Below the pieces are notes generated by a model. That model saw only the letters and a list, made by a program, of their open reading frames with translations. It did not search any database and had not been told where the DNA came from. From assembly GCA_016706865.1 (NCBI GenBank), contig JADJIS010000003.1, positions 62,001-126,000 of the forward strand: 64,000 nt of DNA. The letters run 5' to 3'. Positions 45,959-54,601 of this stretch are shown here, piece by piece (position 1 is the stretch's first letter; every line of letters starts with the position of its first letter). Origin of the DNA: Bacteroidota bacterium. Lineage in GTDB: Bacteria > Bacteroidota > Bacteroidia > Chitinophagales > BACL12. A program made the translations under genes and the position numbers.

Positions 45959-47575
45959 ATGAAAGATTATCAAAAAAAACTCCTCAATTATTCCTCATTG
46001 GCTACTGGAATAATTACTCTTGGTCTTGGGGATGCGCAGGTAATTTATACTGACATATATCCTGATATAATGTTATTTGACGAAATGGATGAAATTGGGA
46101 TGCAATACCTTGATTTTAATATAGATGGAGTTAATGATATTGGATTGAGCTTTACTACACATTATGGTTGCGGATATTGCCCTACACAGGTATTTTTTAA
46201 CCTCGATTTAACAGGTTCAAATAATATTGCAGCTGATTTGGCGGGACCATGTTACCTTTCGTCTACATACACATCCAGCACGGTGTGTATTATACCTGCG
46301 CAAAATGTTGCGAAAGTTTTTGCAGAAGGTGAAATAGTTTCCGAATTTAATTCATGGGATCAGATCGATGAGATTTTTGATTCCAATAAATGTGGAATGT
46401 TTGGCGGAGGATGTATTCAAGGTGAGTTCGACTTTAATTCCCCGAAACAATTTTTAGCATTTCAAATTATTAATATCGATACAAATTATTGTTGGTTGCG
46501 ATTGGCATGGGAAGGTGAATCTTTATTTATGAAAGATTTTGCCTGTTCATCTACACCCGACGATTCCATTTTTATCCAAGATAAAATAGCTGATGAGGTG
46601 CGCGATCTGGTTTTAATAAAAGATTCATGCACAGGTGGAACAGATGAATTAAAAGTGAAATTTAAACCTCCATTGGATGAGGAAACAGTAAGTGAATATC
46701 GTATTATGGTTGCTCCCAGTTATGGATTTAATCCCAACTCCGCTTTAATAGTTGCGCCTGAAAATTATGTAAGCGTTTTGCCAACAGGTAATGATATTGA
46801 AATCAGACTCCCTAAAAATTTTCCAAATTATTTGGGTGAGGAATTACCACCTTTTACGGATATCAAAATAACTGTTGTTTCAATTTCTAAATTTCCAATA
46901 ACTAATGAGTGTTCCCTGGTCAGATCACTTCCTGCACAATTCGGTCTTGACAGTTATCCGGAAACGCCAGATGATTTAAGTTTGACTGCAACTACCTTGG
47001 CTTATGATCCTTCCGATCTGTTTTTGTCACATGAAGAAGTTTTTGATACTTCGCAATCCAGTGCCTTTAGAATTTTTATAGTTAATGGTGTCGAGTGGTA
47101 CGATTTCTCATTAGCTGAGGCGGAAGCAATTGCTCCTGCAAATTATATTGAGATACCACCATTATTTAACTTCAATTTTCAGTTGCCTGAAAATATGAAA
47201 AGGTGGAATGGAGATGCAATGGAACCAGATACGTATTATCGGGCATTTATTCTTGTTATGTATAAGGATGGGATTAAATGTGCAAATAAATTAAGTGATG
47301 TCTCTAACTATGCTTCCTTTAAAGCAAATCCAAATTCCATTGAAAATGTATTGCAAGATTTTAATATTTTTTATAGGGAAGATTTAATAGTTATTTCTTC
47401 AGTCCGAAGCATACAAGGCACTGTATGCGTGTTTGATCTTAAAGGAGCTCTGGTTTTTGAAAATGAAATTTTTGCTAATGATATTAAAATTCCATTTGCT
47501 CAACCACCCGGTATTTATATTGTGAAACTTGAAACTGAAACCGGAATTTACCGACAAAAAATTTTCGTCCAATGA
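45959..47575 (+). CDS. T9SS-exported protein of unknown fold, paralogue A
   Basis: 538 residues. N-terminal signal-like segment (LNYSSLATGIITLGLGDAQ) followed by VIYTDIYPDIML, a beginning common to a group of Bacteroidota secreted proteins. The body has conserved cysteines (CGYCP, GPCYLSS, CIIPAQN, NYCWLRLAW, DSCTGG) that probably form disulphides. The C-terminal about 70 residues (from VLQDFNIFYREDLIVI to the end IFVQ) form a sorting-type domain with FDLKGALVFENE. The stop overlaps the start of paralogue B by 4 nt (ATGA), so the two are translationally coupled. Confidence 0.8.
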   Translation: MKDYQKKLLNYSSLATGIITLGLGDAQVIYTDIYPDIMLFDEMDEIGMQYLDFNIDGVNDIGLSFTTHYGCGYCPTQVFFNLDLTGSNNIAADLAGPCYLSSTYTSSTVCIIPAQNVAKVFAEGEIVSEFNSWDQIDEIFDSNKCGMFGGGCIQGEFDFNSPKQFLAFQIINIDTNYCWLRLAWEGESLFMKDFACSSTPDDSIFIQDKIADEVRDLVLIKDSCTGGTDELKVKFKPPLDEETVSEYRIMVAPSYGFNPNSALIVAPENYVSVLPTGNDIEIRLPKNFPNYLGEELPPFTDIKITVVSISKFPITNECSLVRSLPAQFGLDSYPETPDDLSLTATTLAYDPSDLFLSHEEVFDTSQSSAFRIFIVNGVEWYDFSLAEAEAIAPANYIEIPPLFNFNFQLPENMKRWNGDAMEPDTYYRAFILVMYKDGIKCANKLSDVSNYASFKANPNSIENVLQDFNIFYREDLIVISSVRSIQGTVCVFDLKGALVFENEIFANDIKIPFAQPPGIYIVKLETETGIYRQKIFVQ

Positions 47576-49212
47576 GAAATGATCGCTCTGGAAAAATGTT
47601 AAATTATTCAGCACTTGCTCTCGGATTTTTAGCTGCGAATAATTCAGAAGCACAAATTGTTTATACCGACGTAGAACCCGACATATTACTTTACAGTTTG
47701 GAAGGTGGATGGCTTGAAGACGAAGGTATGCAATATATTGATTTTAATTTTGATGGTAATATTGATATTGGATTAAGTTTTCATACAGCTTATGATTGTG
47801 GATATTGCCCAACCTGGACATTTTTTAATCTCGAATTATATGGCTCTAATAAAATCGCAGTAGAATTTGCAGAAGCATGCTATTTGTCTTCTACATTTGG
47901 GAGTGGATATTCATCAACCGAATGTATTATTCCCGGCCAAAATGTTGCAAGGGTTTTCGTTGAAGGGGATACTATTTCAGAATTTATTGATTGGGATCAA
48001 ATAACTGATATTTTTGAAACGCATATTTGTGGATATTATGGTGAGGATTGCACACAAGGTGAATATGATTTTCATGCATCTAAACAATTTCTAGGATTTC
48101 AAATTATTGATACTGATACAAATTATTGTTGGTTGCGTTTAGGGTGGAATGATGATTCATTGTATATAAATGATTTCGCTTGTTCCTCTGCACCTGCAGA
48201 TATTATTACGGTAAAAGATAAAATAGCAGATGCAGTGCATGATCTTGTTTTATATACTGATTCATGTACCGGGGGTACGGATGAATTGAAGGTGCAATTC
48301 AAGAAAGCATTGGATGAGGAAACAGTTAGCGAATATCGCATTATGGTTACTCCGGGATATGGATTTTCTGCAAATGAAGCATTATTAATTTCTCCCGAAA
48401 ATTACCTTAGTGTTTTACCCACAGGTAATGATATAGATATTCGGCTGCCAAAAAATTTCACTAATTATATCGGTGATGAGTTACCCATATTATCGGATAT
48501 CAAAATCACTGTATTTTCTATTTCTAAATTTCCTTTCAGTAATGAATGTTCCATGGTTATATCAAATCCTGCACAAATTGGAGTAAATAGCTTCCCCGAA
48601 ACTCCCACTGAAGTAAATTTGATTAGCACTGAAGTTGCGTATAATTCTTCTGATATATCTGTGTCTATCGACGAATTAATTGATACAACGGTATCAAGTA
48701 AATTTCGAATAATGATGATTCTGGGGTCGGTTTGGGATGAATTTACTTTGGAAAATGCAGAATCAGCTCTTCCTGAAAATTACATTGAAATTTTGCCCAC
48801 GCAGGAATTTAATATTCAATTACCGGAAAATATGAAAACCTGGAATGGAGATTTTCTGGAACCATTTATTTTTTATCGCGCTGTAATTCTTGTATTACCT
48901 AAGGATGGAATTACATGTTTAAATAAATTAAGTGATGTGTCCAACTATGCCTCCTTTAAAGCAAATCCAAATTCCATTGAAAATGTATTGCAAGATTTTA
49001 ATATTTATTACAAGGAAGATATAATTTTTATTTCTTCAGGCCGAAATATACAGGGTAACTTACGCGTGTTTGATCTTAAAGGTACCGAAATTTTCGAAGA
49101 TGACATTTATGGTGATGATATTAAAGTTCCATTTCATAAACTGCCGGGTATCTATATTGTGAAACTTGAAACAGAAACAGGAATCTATCCTCAAAAAATA
49201 ATTGTGCAATAA
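47572..49212 (+). CDS. T9SS-exported protein of unknown fold, paralogue B
   Basis: 546 residues, a tandem paralogue of the preceding gene with the same layout: signal-like LNYSALALGFLAANNSEAQ, IVYTDVEPDILL, matching cysteines (CGYCP, EACYLSS, CIIPGQN, NYCWLRLGW, DSCTGG) and a C-terminal sorting-type domain ending IIVQ. It starts inside the stop of paralogue A (ATGA at 47572-47575). An 86-bp stretch before the sorting domain (48921-49006) is almost identical to 47284-47369 while the rest has diverged. Function unknown. Confidence 0.8.
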   Translation: MRNDRSGKMLNYSALALGFLAANNSEAQIVYTDVEPDILLYSLEGGWLEDEGMQYIDFNFDGNIDIGLSFHTAYDCGYCPTWTFFNLELYGSNKIAVEFAEACYLSSTFGSGYSSTECIIPGQNVARVFVEGDTISEFIDWDQITDIFETHICGYYGEDCTQGEYDFHASKQFLGFQIIDTDTNYCWLRLGWNDDSLYINDFACSSAPADIITVKDKIADAVHDLVLYTDSCTGGTDELKVQFKKALDEETVSEYRIMVTPGYGFSANEALLISPENYLSVLPTGNDIDIRLPKNFTNYIGDELPILSDIKITVFSISKFPFSNECSMVISNPAQIGVNSFPETPTEVNLISTEVAYNSSDISVSIDELIDTTVSSKFRIMMILGSVWDEFTLENAESALPENYIEILPTQEFNIQLPENMKTWNGDFLEPFIFYRAVILVLPKDGITCLNKLSDVSNYASFKANPNSIENVLQDFNIYYKEDIIFISSGRNIQGNLRVFDLKGTEIFEDDIYGDDIKVPFHKLPGIYIVKLETETGIYPQKIIVQ

Positions 49213-49235
49213 ATTATTTCAATTATCAAAATCAT

Positions 49236-49266
49236 AAAAAAAACCTCAGAACTTTCGCCCTGAGGT
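49236..49266 (-). terminator. Terminator for rpsF-rpsR-rplI
   Basis: ACCTCAG (49243-49249) and CTGAGGT (49260-49266) form a perfect 7-bp stem around a 10-nt loop. A run of A residues at 49236-49243 becomes a T run on the minus strand, as needed for the ribosomal operon; the plus-strand side is weaker. Confidence 0.8.
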
Positions 49267-49365
49267 CTATTTATATTCTCCAACCATTTTCTTTTATGAT
49301 GAAGTGAAACATAATTCACATTCACCTCGGCTGTTAAATTGTCAATTGTCAATTGTCAATTTGAT

Positions 49366-49812
49366 TTATCCTTCTACCACTTCAAAATTCACCGGAATAT
49401 TATGATCCTTATCCAGTGCTATTGTTGCAGCATAAGTGCCTAAGGTTTTTACTTCTTCAGGAAGAACAATTTTCTTTCTGTCGATAACCAAACCTAATTG
49501 TTTTTTAATTCCTTCCGCAAGTTGAACGTTAGTGATAGATCCGAAGATCTTGTCATTTTGTCCCACTTTTGCTCCAACCTTAATTGTTGTTGCCTGCAAT
49601 TTCGCGATCACTTCCTGAATTTTATCCAGTAATAATTTTTCGCGTTTGTCGGAAGCTTTGGTTCTTTCCGCCATTATTTTACGATTGCCCTCGTTGGCAA
49701 GTACTGCAAATCCCCTAGGGATCAGGTAATTGCGACCATAACCATCACGAACTTTTACAAGTGTATTAGAATCGCCAAGATTATCTACGTCTTTGATTAA
49801 AATTACTTCCAT
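49366..49812 (-). CDS. rplI: Large ribosomal subunit protein bL9
   Basis: 148-residue bL9. N-terminal rRNA-binding domain with MEVILIKDVDNLGDSNTLVKV and GYGRNYLIPRGFAVLA, a long connecting helix (about 45-75) and the C-terminal domain ending NFEVVEG. Last gene of the rpsF-rpsR-rplI operon; the gap to rpsR is 6 nt. An array of AATTGTC heptamers (49337-49357) lies just beyond its stop. Confidence 0.96.
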   Translation of the reverse strand: MEVILIKDVDNLGDSNTLVKVRDGYGRNYLIPRGFAVLANEGNRKIMAERTKASDKREKLLLDKIQEVIAKLQATTIKVGAKVGQNDKIFGSITNVQLAEGIKKQLGLVIDRKKIVLPEEVKTLGTYAATIALDKDHNIPVNFEVVEG

Positions 49813-49818
49813 CGTTCG

Positions 49819-50085
49819 TTATTTTAAAAGGTCTGTAACATACGGCAATAACGCCAATTGACGGCTGCGTTTTACAGCCTGAGCTACTTTGCGCTGATAT
49901 TTCAAACTGTTACCTGATAAACGGCGAGGTAAAAGTTTACCTTGTTCGTTCACAAATTTCAATAAGAATTCAGGGTTCTTGTAGTCGATATACTTAATTC
50001 CGCTTTTTTTGAAACGGCAGTATTTCTTGCGCATCATCCCTAATTTGGGTGCTGTGAGGTATCTGATGTTTTTTCCTGCTGCCAT
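49819..50085 (-). CDS. rpsR: Small ribosomal subunit protein bS18
   Basis: 88-residue bS18 with the conserved core KIIDYKNPEFLLKF-like residues (here YIDYKNPEFLLKFV), GKLLPRRLSGNSLKYQRKV and AQAVKRSRQLALLPY. It begins 2 nt after rpsF, so reinitiation is likely. In Bacteroidia bS18 together with bS6 and bS21 is reported to cover the anti-Shine-Dalgarno end of 16S rRNA, which is relevant to the AAAGGAG arrays in this window. Confidence 0.96.
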   Translation of the reverse strand: MAAGKNIRYLTAPKLGMMRKKYCRFKKSGIKYIDYKNPEFLLKFVNEQGKLLPRRLSGNSLKYQRKVAQAVKRSRQLALLPYVTDLLK

Positions 50086-50087
50086 GA

Positions 50088-50486
50088 TTACGCTTCTGCT
50101 TTTTCTTTTTCTTTGTTTAACTTATTAGCTGCATGTGCGCCGGTTTTAGCATTTCTGCCAATTTCACCGCGACGTTTGCGTTCGTTGTAGTCGATGGAAT
50201 ACTTATCGAGGCGAATAGTTGCAAAACGCAACACATTCTCATCACGGTTAAACTGGATATCCAATTTTCCGGTGATGTCACTTGGGCCTTTGTACTCAAG
50301 CACGTAATAAATTCCCGTGCTCTTTTTCTTGATGTTGTAAGCTAACTGCTTAAGGCCCCAGTGCTCTTCGGCAACTATTTCACCTCCGTTCGAACGAAGG
50401 AAATCCTTATAGGCTTCCTCGGTCCTCTTCACGTCGTCATCTGAGAGGACAGGAGTGAAAATGATGACTGTTTCGTACTGGTTCAT
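50088..50486 (-). CDS. rpsF: Small ribosomal subunit protein bS6
   Basis: 132-residue bS6, with MNQYETVIIFTPVLSDDD start, GGEIVAEEHWGLKQLAYNIKK (split core) and a C-terminal extension rich in Lys, Ala and Glu (ANKLNKEKEKAEA). It binds bS18 in the 30S platform and leads the rpsF-rpsR-rplI operon. A -7 box lies 31 nt before the start, divergent from the lipoprotein promoter. Confidence 0.96.
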   Translation of the reverse strand: MNQYETVIIFTPVLSDDDVKRTEEAYKDFLRSNGGEIVAEEHWGLKQLAYNIKKKSTGIYYVLEYKGPSDITGKLDIQFNRDENVLRFATIRLDKYSIDYNERKRRGEIGRNAKTGAHAANKLNKEKEKAEA

Positions 50487-50517
50487 TTTTTTTGTTTGAT
50501 TTTTTATAAATGGACTG

Positions 50518-50525
50518 CAAAGATA
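50518..50525 (-). promoter_or_regulatory. Promoter -7 box for rpsF-rpsR-rplI
   Basis: Minus strand TATCTTTG, perfect TAnnTTTG; a TTTG (complement of 50547-50550) lies 21 nt upstream as a possible -33 element. The box is 31 nt before the rpsF start. Confidence 0.6.
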
Positions 50526-50600
50526 GGTGTTTTGCCGCTAAAATTCCAAATATCATTTAAATGGCTTTTTAAACCCTTTTCGATTCCTGCGGTCATAACT

Positions 50601-50608
50601 TAAATTTG
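50601..50608 (+). promoter_or_regulatory. Promoter -7 box for the lipoprotein gene
   Basis: TAAATTTG matches TAnnTTTG and ends 8 nt before the ATG at 50617, predicting a very short leader. Confidence 0.55.
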
Positions 50609-50616
50609 TGTTTAAT

Positions 50617-51465
50617 ATGAAACTAATCGCAGTAAAAACCACCTGCATCACAGCTTTTGCCATTGCATTGCTGTTTGGATGTAAAAAAGAAAGAGCTGAC
50701 ACCGACATCTATGCTTCCCTTGATAATTCTATTGCCGACGCTTCATTTAATGATCTGCAGGCCGTTGTAAACCAGCAGGCAGCAGAAAATGGTTTCGCAG
50801 GGCTTTTGACCGAAACATACGGTAAAGTGGCAGATGATTGCCCTACAACCACCTTTAGTGCCCCGCTTGGAGAATTTCCGAACACCATGACCATCGATTT
50901 TGGCGAAAGTTGTGTGAGTTACCTCGGTTTGGAGAGATCAGGTATTGTAATGGCAACTTTTAGCGGACCTTACTCCACAGCAGGAACAGTTATAACTGTT
51001 ACTACAGAAAACTACTTTGTTAACGGAAATAAAGTGGAAGGAACTAAAACGGTTACAAATGATGGTTTGAATGATGATGGAAATATTATTTTTTCCGTAA
51101 CCGTAGTTGATGGTCTAATAACTCTAGAAACCGGAGAAACAATTTCCTGGGACGCAACCCGCACACGTGAATGGCGGGAAGGAGAAGAAACCTTGGCTTT
51201 GGAGGATGATATTTATGCAATTTCCGATGGTATAGGTGCCGATTTTGCAGCTTCCGGTATTAACAGAAACGGAGTGGCATTCACCACACATATTGCAGAA
51301 CCTCTGGTAAAAGAAATGGATTGTATCTGGATAGTAAGTGGAATTTTAGAAGTTACTCCCGAAGGCCTCACAACCCGCGAATTGGATTTCGGAGATGGTG
51401 CCTGTGATAATGATGCAACTTTAACCATTGGAGAATTTACCACGGATATTACGTTACCATATTAA
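50617..51465 (+). CDS. Lipoprotein of unknown function
   Basis: 282 residues. The signal peptide ends in a lipobox (AIALLFGC, Cys about 22) followed by KKERAD, so it should be lipid-anchored. The frame opens at a GTG at 50608 but the ATG at 50617 gives the normal signal peptide. The mature part is beta-rich and acidic, with repeated segments of the type GxVxATFSGPYSTAGTVITVTT. A cysteine pair in SCVSYLG and DCIWIVSG and ACDNDATL may form disulphides. No family recognised. A strong terminator follows. Confidence 0.85.
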   Translation: MKLIAVKTTCITAFAIALLFGCKKERADTDIYASLDNSIADASFNDLQAVVNQQAAENGFAGLLTETYGKVADDCPTTTFSAPLGEFPNTMTIDFGESCVSYLGLERSGIVMATFSGPYSTAGTVITVTTENYFVNGNKVEGTKTVTNDGLNDDGNIIFSVTVVDGLITLETGETISWDATRTREWREGEETLALEDDIYAISDGIGADFAASGINRNGVAFTTHIAEPLVKEMDCIWIVSGILEVTPEGLTTRELDFGDGACDNDATLTIGEFTTDITLPY

Positions 51466-51483
51466 CCGGGTATAAAATTTACT

Positions 51484-51519
51484 AAAAAGCCGCAAGGAGG
51501 TTTTCTTTGCGGCTTTTTT
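51484..51519 (+). terminator. Rho-independent terminator after the lipoprotein gene
   Basis: AAAGCCGCAA (51486-51495) and TTGCGGCTTT (from 51507) form a 10-bp stem, followed by a T run to 51519. Confidence 0.9.
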
Positions 51520-51779
51520 GGTTAATAGTCATTAGTCAATAGTCATTAGTCATTAGTCATTAGCCAGGAGTAAAAGCATCCGGCTTACAAGGATCAAACT
51601 CACCACTCATCACTCACTACTCACCCCTGTGTCAATATTCATTATTCAGGAGTAAAATCATTCGGCTATCGTGGATCTACTCATTACTCCCGTCCGACCG
51701 GGTCGTCCGGGCGGGCATCACTCATTTCTCATATAATAAATATGGCTCAACTCAGAATAAACTTACCACTCACCACTCC
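51520..51779. repeat. Repeat-rich intergenic region with composite element copy 3
   Basis: No gene is seen. Eight GTCATTA-type heptamers lie at 51521-51576 and four ACTCACC-type heptamers at 51598-51625. Composite element copy 3 is at 51631-51735, with GTCAATA-like units, TTCGGCT and the 27-bp GC-rich palindrome at 51689-51715. It is nearly identical in plan to 9472-9575. ACTCACC-type units abut the stop codon of the next gene. Confidence 0.8.
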
Positions 51780-53378
51780 CTAATTTCTACATTCCAATTC
51801 GAGGGTTAATATATAGGCATTAGTCGGATCTAATTCGATTACCTTATTGTAATAAATACAAGCCTCAGTTTTTTGATTAGCTACCAATGCATAATATGTA
51901 CAGCAATAGGAATATGCTTCAATCAAGGTCTTTCTGTTTCTCTCGATATCTTTTTCTGCCAACTCAATAAATTTGAGATAATAGGGAAGTGCTTCTCCAG
52001 TTACTTCTTCTTCTATTTTCAACTTCGTTTTTGCACGCTGTAAATAACCATCCGGTGAATTCGGCTGCATAATTATAAACTGCGCAAAGGTGGTATCAGC
52101 ATTCACATAATCATTGATTAAGAAATATGCGCGACCAAGGAAATAGAAATCCAAAGGTCCACCACCAAATTTTGTGATTGCATTATTGTAGGCAACAATT
52201 GCTTCCGGATATTTTTTTGTGGAATATAAATATTTAGCATATTCTGTAAATACTTCCACAGTGGTGTTTGTATCGTTTTCTATTGCCATGGTGTAATAAA
52301 AAACTGCTTTTGTAGTGTCTTTCATTTCCACTGCTAATTTTGCGGAATATTGATAATCTAAAGGTTGTACTTTCTTTTCAGCAATATTCCAAAAAGTTTG
52401 TGATGCCTCATATCCTTCAGTAAATTTTAACAATGCAGCTTCAGCATCAGTTTTTCTCAATGTATCACCCAATTCATAATTTGCGTAATAAATAATTCTC
52501 CATGCAATGAAATTGGATGGATCATCAGCAATGATCTTTCTAGCCTCTTCAATAGCACAGATATAATCACCAATCTGGTAACAGGTTACTGCAGGAACAA
52601 TACGAGCTTCCTTATCTTCTGCATTTAATTCCACATATTTATTAAAACAAGCTCTTACCTTGTCAAACTGGCCATCCAGATAATATTCTTCACCCAATTC
52701 TTTCCATACCACTGCAATATTCGGATCGTGTTGTATTGTTTTTAAAAATTCTTCAATTGCTTCTTTATGTTTACCGGTTTTTGCATGAACACGGCCAATA
52801 CGTAAATGTGTAACAGCGATATTCGGATTTGCAGCCTCAGCCTGTTCGTATTTCGTCATTGCTTTTCCGGGGTCATCCATATCTAAATATGCATCACCAT
52901 AGGCCAATAAATTAATTATCAAAGTTGGATCAGTGGAATACGCGATCTCATAATTTTTGATCGCTTCCGCATTATTTATTTTATAATATGCATCGCCGAT
53001 CTGATAAAAGATCTCTGCATTTTTTGATTTGCTCACTTTAATGGCGTCATCAAAATTTAACTTTGCTTCGGCAGGTTTGTTGTTTAATAAATTAACCTTT
53101 CCTTTTGCAACAAAAATTAATGCATTTTTATTTTCTACAAAATCGCCGGCTTTTGAAAAGTAATACTTTGCAGAATCCACTTTATTCGTCAATAAATAAA
53201 CATTACCTAAATAATAATTTGACTCTACAGTAGGTGTAGTACTATTTAGAGATAATAATATTTTTTTCGCTTTGAAATAATATTCAGATTCAATCGCTTT
53301 TTTTGCTTCAGGTAAGGTTTGAGCCTGAACAACGGTCTGAATTAATAATACTGCAATTAATGTTCTAATGATCTTCAT
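51780..53378 (-). CDS. TPR-repeat periplasmic protein of the TonB cluster
   Basis: 532 residues with signal peptide (about 1-20, ending VVQAQ) and about ten to twelve tetratricopeptide repeats over the full length (e.g. ESNYYLGNVYLLTNKVDSAK, AVTHLRIGRVHAKTGKHKEA). It is last in the minus-strand order ExbB-ExbD-ExbD-TonB-small membrane protein-PstS-like-TPR, with a 17-nt gap to the PstS-like gene. A role in organising the energy-coupling complex or in gliding/envelope functions is inferred from context. Confidence 0.88.
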   Translation of the reverse strand: MKIIRTLIAVLLIQTVVQAQTLPEAKKAIESEYYFKAKKILLSLNSTTPTVESNYYLGNVYLLTNKVDSAKYYFSKAGDFVENKNALIFVAKGKVNLLNNKPAEAKLNFDDAIKVSKSKNAEIFYQIGDAYYKINNAEAIKNYEIAYSTDPTLIINLLAYGDAYLDMDDPGKAMTKYEQAEAANPNIAVTHLRIGRVHAKTGKHKEAIEEFLKTIQHDPNIAVVWKELGEEYYLDGQFDKVRACFNKYVELNAEDKEARIVPAVTCYQIGDYICAIEEARKIIADDPSNFIAWRIIYYANYELGDTLRKTDAEAALLKFTEGYEASQTFWNIAEKKVQPLDYQYSAKLAVEMKDTTKAVFYYTMAIENDTNTTVEVFTEYAKYLYSTKKYPEAIVAYNNAITKFGGGPLDFYFLGRAYFLINDYVNADTTFAQFIIMQPNSPDGYLQRAKTKLKIEEEVTGEALPYYLKFIELAEKDIERNRKTLIEAYSYCCTYYALVANQKTEACIYYNKVIELDPTNAYILTLELECRN

Positions 53379-53394
53379 TTTCAGTTTTGGTTTT

Positions 53395-54312
53395 TTATTC
53401 TACTACTTTTATTTCCCGTTCAGGCATCTTTGCCGGAATGAGTCCTGCTTTTAAAATTATTCTTGAAGCCTTGCTTCTGTAAACAAAGTTGACAAAACCC
53501 GTGCCTAACAGCTGAGATATGTTCCCTTTTACTACTGTAACGCTCCTTTGAAGCGGATAACTATTGGTTGCAATGGTGGATTGCGACAATTCGTAAACTT
53601 GTTTGATACCCTCTGCATTTGTTTTTGAAACAGATAATACTTTAACACCTTCCAGTATTGCCTGTGCTGTTGGGTCATCCATATCACTTATTTCGGCGAA
53701 TGATATAAAGCCGATTGTGTTCAGGTTGGCGGCAATGTAAGAGGCCAAAGTATCTTTATCATCAAGGGAGAACATATTAAGTAAAGAAGCACCTTCATTT
53801 TCGATCAATTGATTGATCATACTACCGTTTGCCTTATTAAAAACAAAATTTGTGTTTTGATATTTACCGGTATAACCGGGTTTTCTGCTTTTGATAAATT
53901 CGTTCATATCGAAAACAGAATCTGGATTATTTTGAGATGTGATAACTGCAATGGCTTCCGTAGCTATTTTAAATTGTTCGGGTTCGAATTTATGGGTTTT
54001 TTCAAGGGCAGCTAATTCTGTTGCATTTAGTTCTCTTCCTGTAATGATCATTTGCGTTTTGTTTTGCAAAAAGGCATCCAGTATTTCGCGGTCGCTGGCA
54101 TAAGTAGCCTTTATTTTTGCTTCCGGATAAACGTTTTCATAAGATTTTATCAATTCTCCAACCAGCGAAGTATAACTTGCATCTGCATAAATAACGATCT
54201 CTCCTTTATTCATATTCTCCACATCCTTATCAAATGAATTGGAACTGCATCGCCAAAAGCAAATACCTATTACTAAAAGAAAAAATATTTTATATATGTT
54301 TTTAATATTCAT
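53395..54312 (-). CDS. PstS-like substrate-binding lipoprotein
   Basis: 305 residues. The signal peptide ends FWRCSS (lipobox cysteine about 22). The body is a type II periplasmic binding protein fold of the phosphate-binding class: GEIVIYADASYTSLVGELIK, MIITGRELNATELAALE and GTGFVNFVYRSKASRIILKAGL-type C terminus. No Pst permease is adjacent, and the gene is embedded in an ExbB/TonB cluster, so it may act as a sensor or scaffold rather than a transporter subunit. Its ATG overlaps the stop of the small membrane protein by 1 nt (TAATG). Confidence 0.85.
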   Translation of the reverse strand: MNIKNIYKIFFLLVIGICFWRCSSNSFDKDVENMNKGEIVIYADASYTSLVGELIKSYENVYPEAKIKATYASDREILDAFLQNKTQMIITGRELNATELAALEKTHKFEPEQFKIATEAIAVITSQNNPDSVFDMNEFIKSRKPGYTGKYQNTNFVFNKANGSMINQLIENEGASLLNMFSLDDKDTLASYIAANLNTIGFISFAEISDMDDPTAQAILEGVKVLSVSKTNAEGIKQVYELSQSTIATNSYPLQRSVTVVKGNISQLLGTGFVNFVYRSKASRIILKAGLIPAKMPEREIKVVE

Positions 54313-54533
54313 TATTCGTTTTCACGCATTATCTCTTTAGCTTCTGAAACTATACGGATCATTCTGAAAATTCCGTAAACTAATAAAACAATACCTAGTG
54401 CATAACTATAATTTTTTCCAAGTGCAATTATAAGGTCCGGTATCAATATAAGTATAAACCCAATGGTAATATACATTACTGATGCAAAGGACTTTAACAA
54501 AAGGACGGGATGTTTTAAAATATTAAATCGCAT
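54312..54533 (-). CDS. Small two-helix membrane protein in the TonB cluster
   Basis: 73 residues with two membrane helices (about 15-34 and 42-60) and a charged C-terminal helix (RIVSEAKEIMRENE). No family recognised. Its stop overlaps the start of the PstS-like gene (TAATG), so they are translationally coupled. A terminator lies between it and tonB, suggesting partial uncoupling from the ExbB-TonB transcript. Confidence 0.78.
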   Translation of the reverse strand: MRFNILKHPVLLLKSFASVMYITIGFILILIPDLIIALGKNYSYALGIVLLVYGIFRMIRIVSEAKEIMRENE

Positions 54534-54542
54534 AGCTATATA

Positions 54543-54581
54543 AAAATAAAACCATCTTAGGATTTCGCCTCAGATGGTTTT
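54543..54581 (-). terminator. Terminator between tonB and the downstream membrane protein gene
   Basis: AAAACCATCT (54548-54557) and AGATGGTTTT (54572-54581) form a 10-bp stem; on the minus strand it is followed by a T-rich run. It splits the cluster after tonB. Confidence 0.78.
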
Positions 54582-54601
54582 AAATATTGATTGAATCATT
54601 A

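Noticed and set aside
53395..54312. Phosphate ABC transporter
   Set aside because: Only the binding protein is present; no PstA, PstC or PstB genes occur in the cluster.
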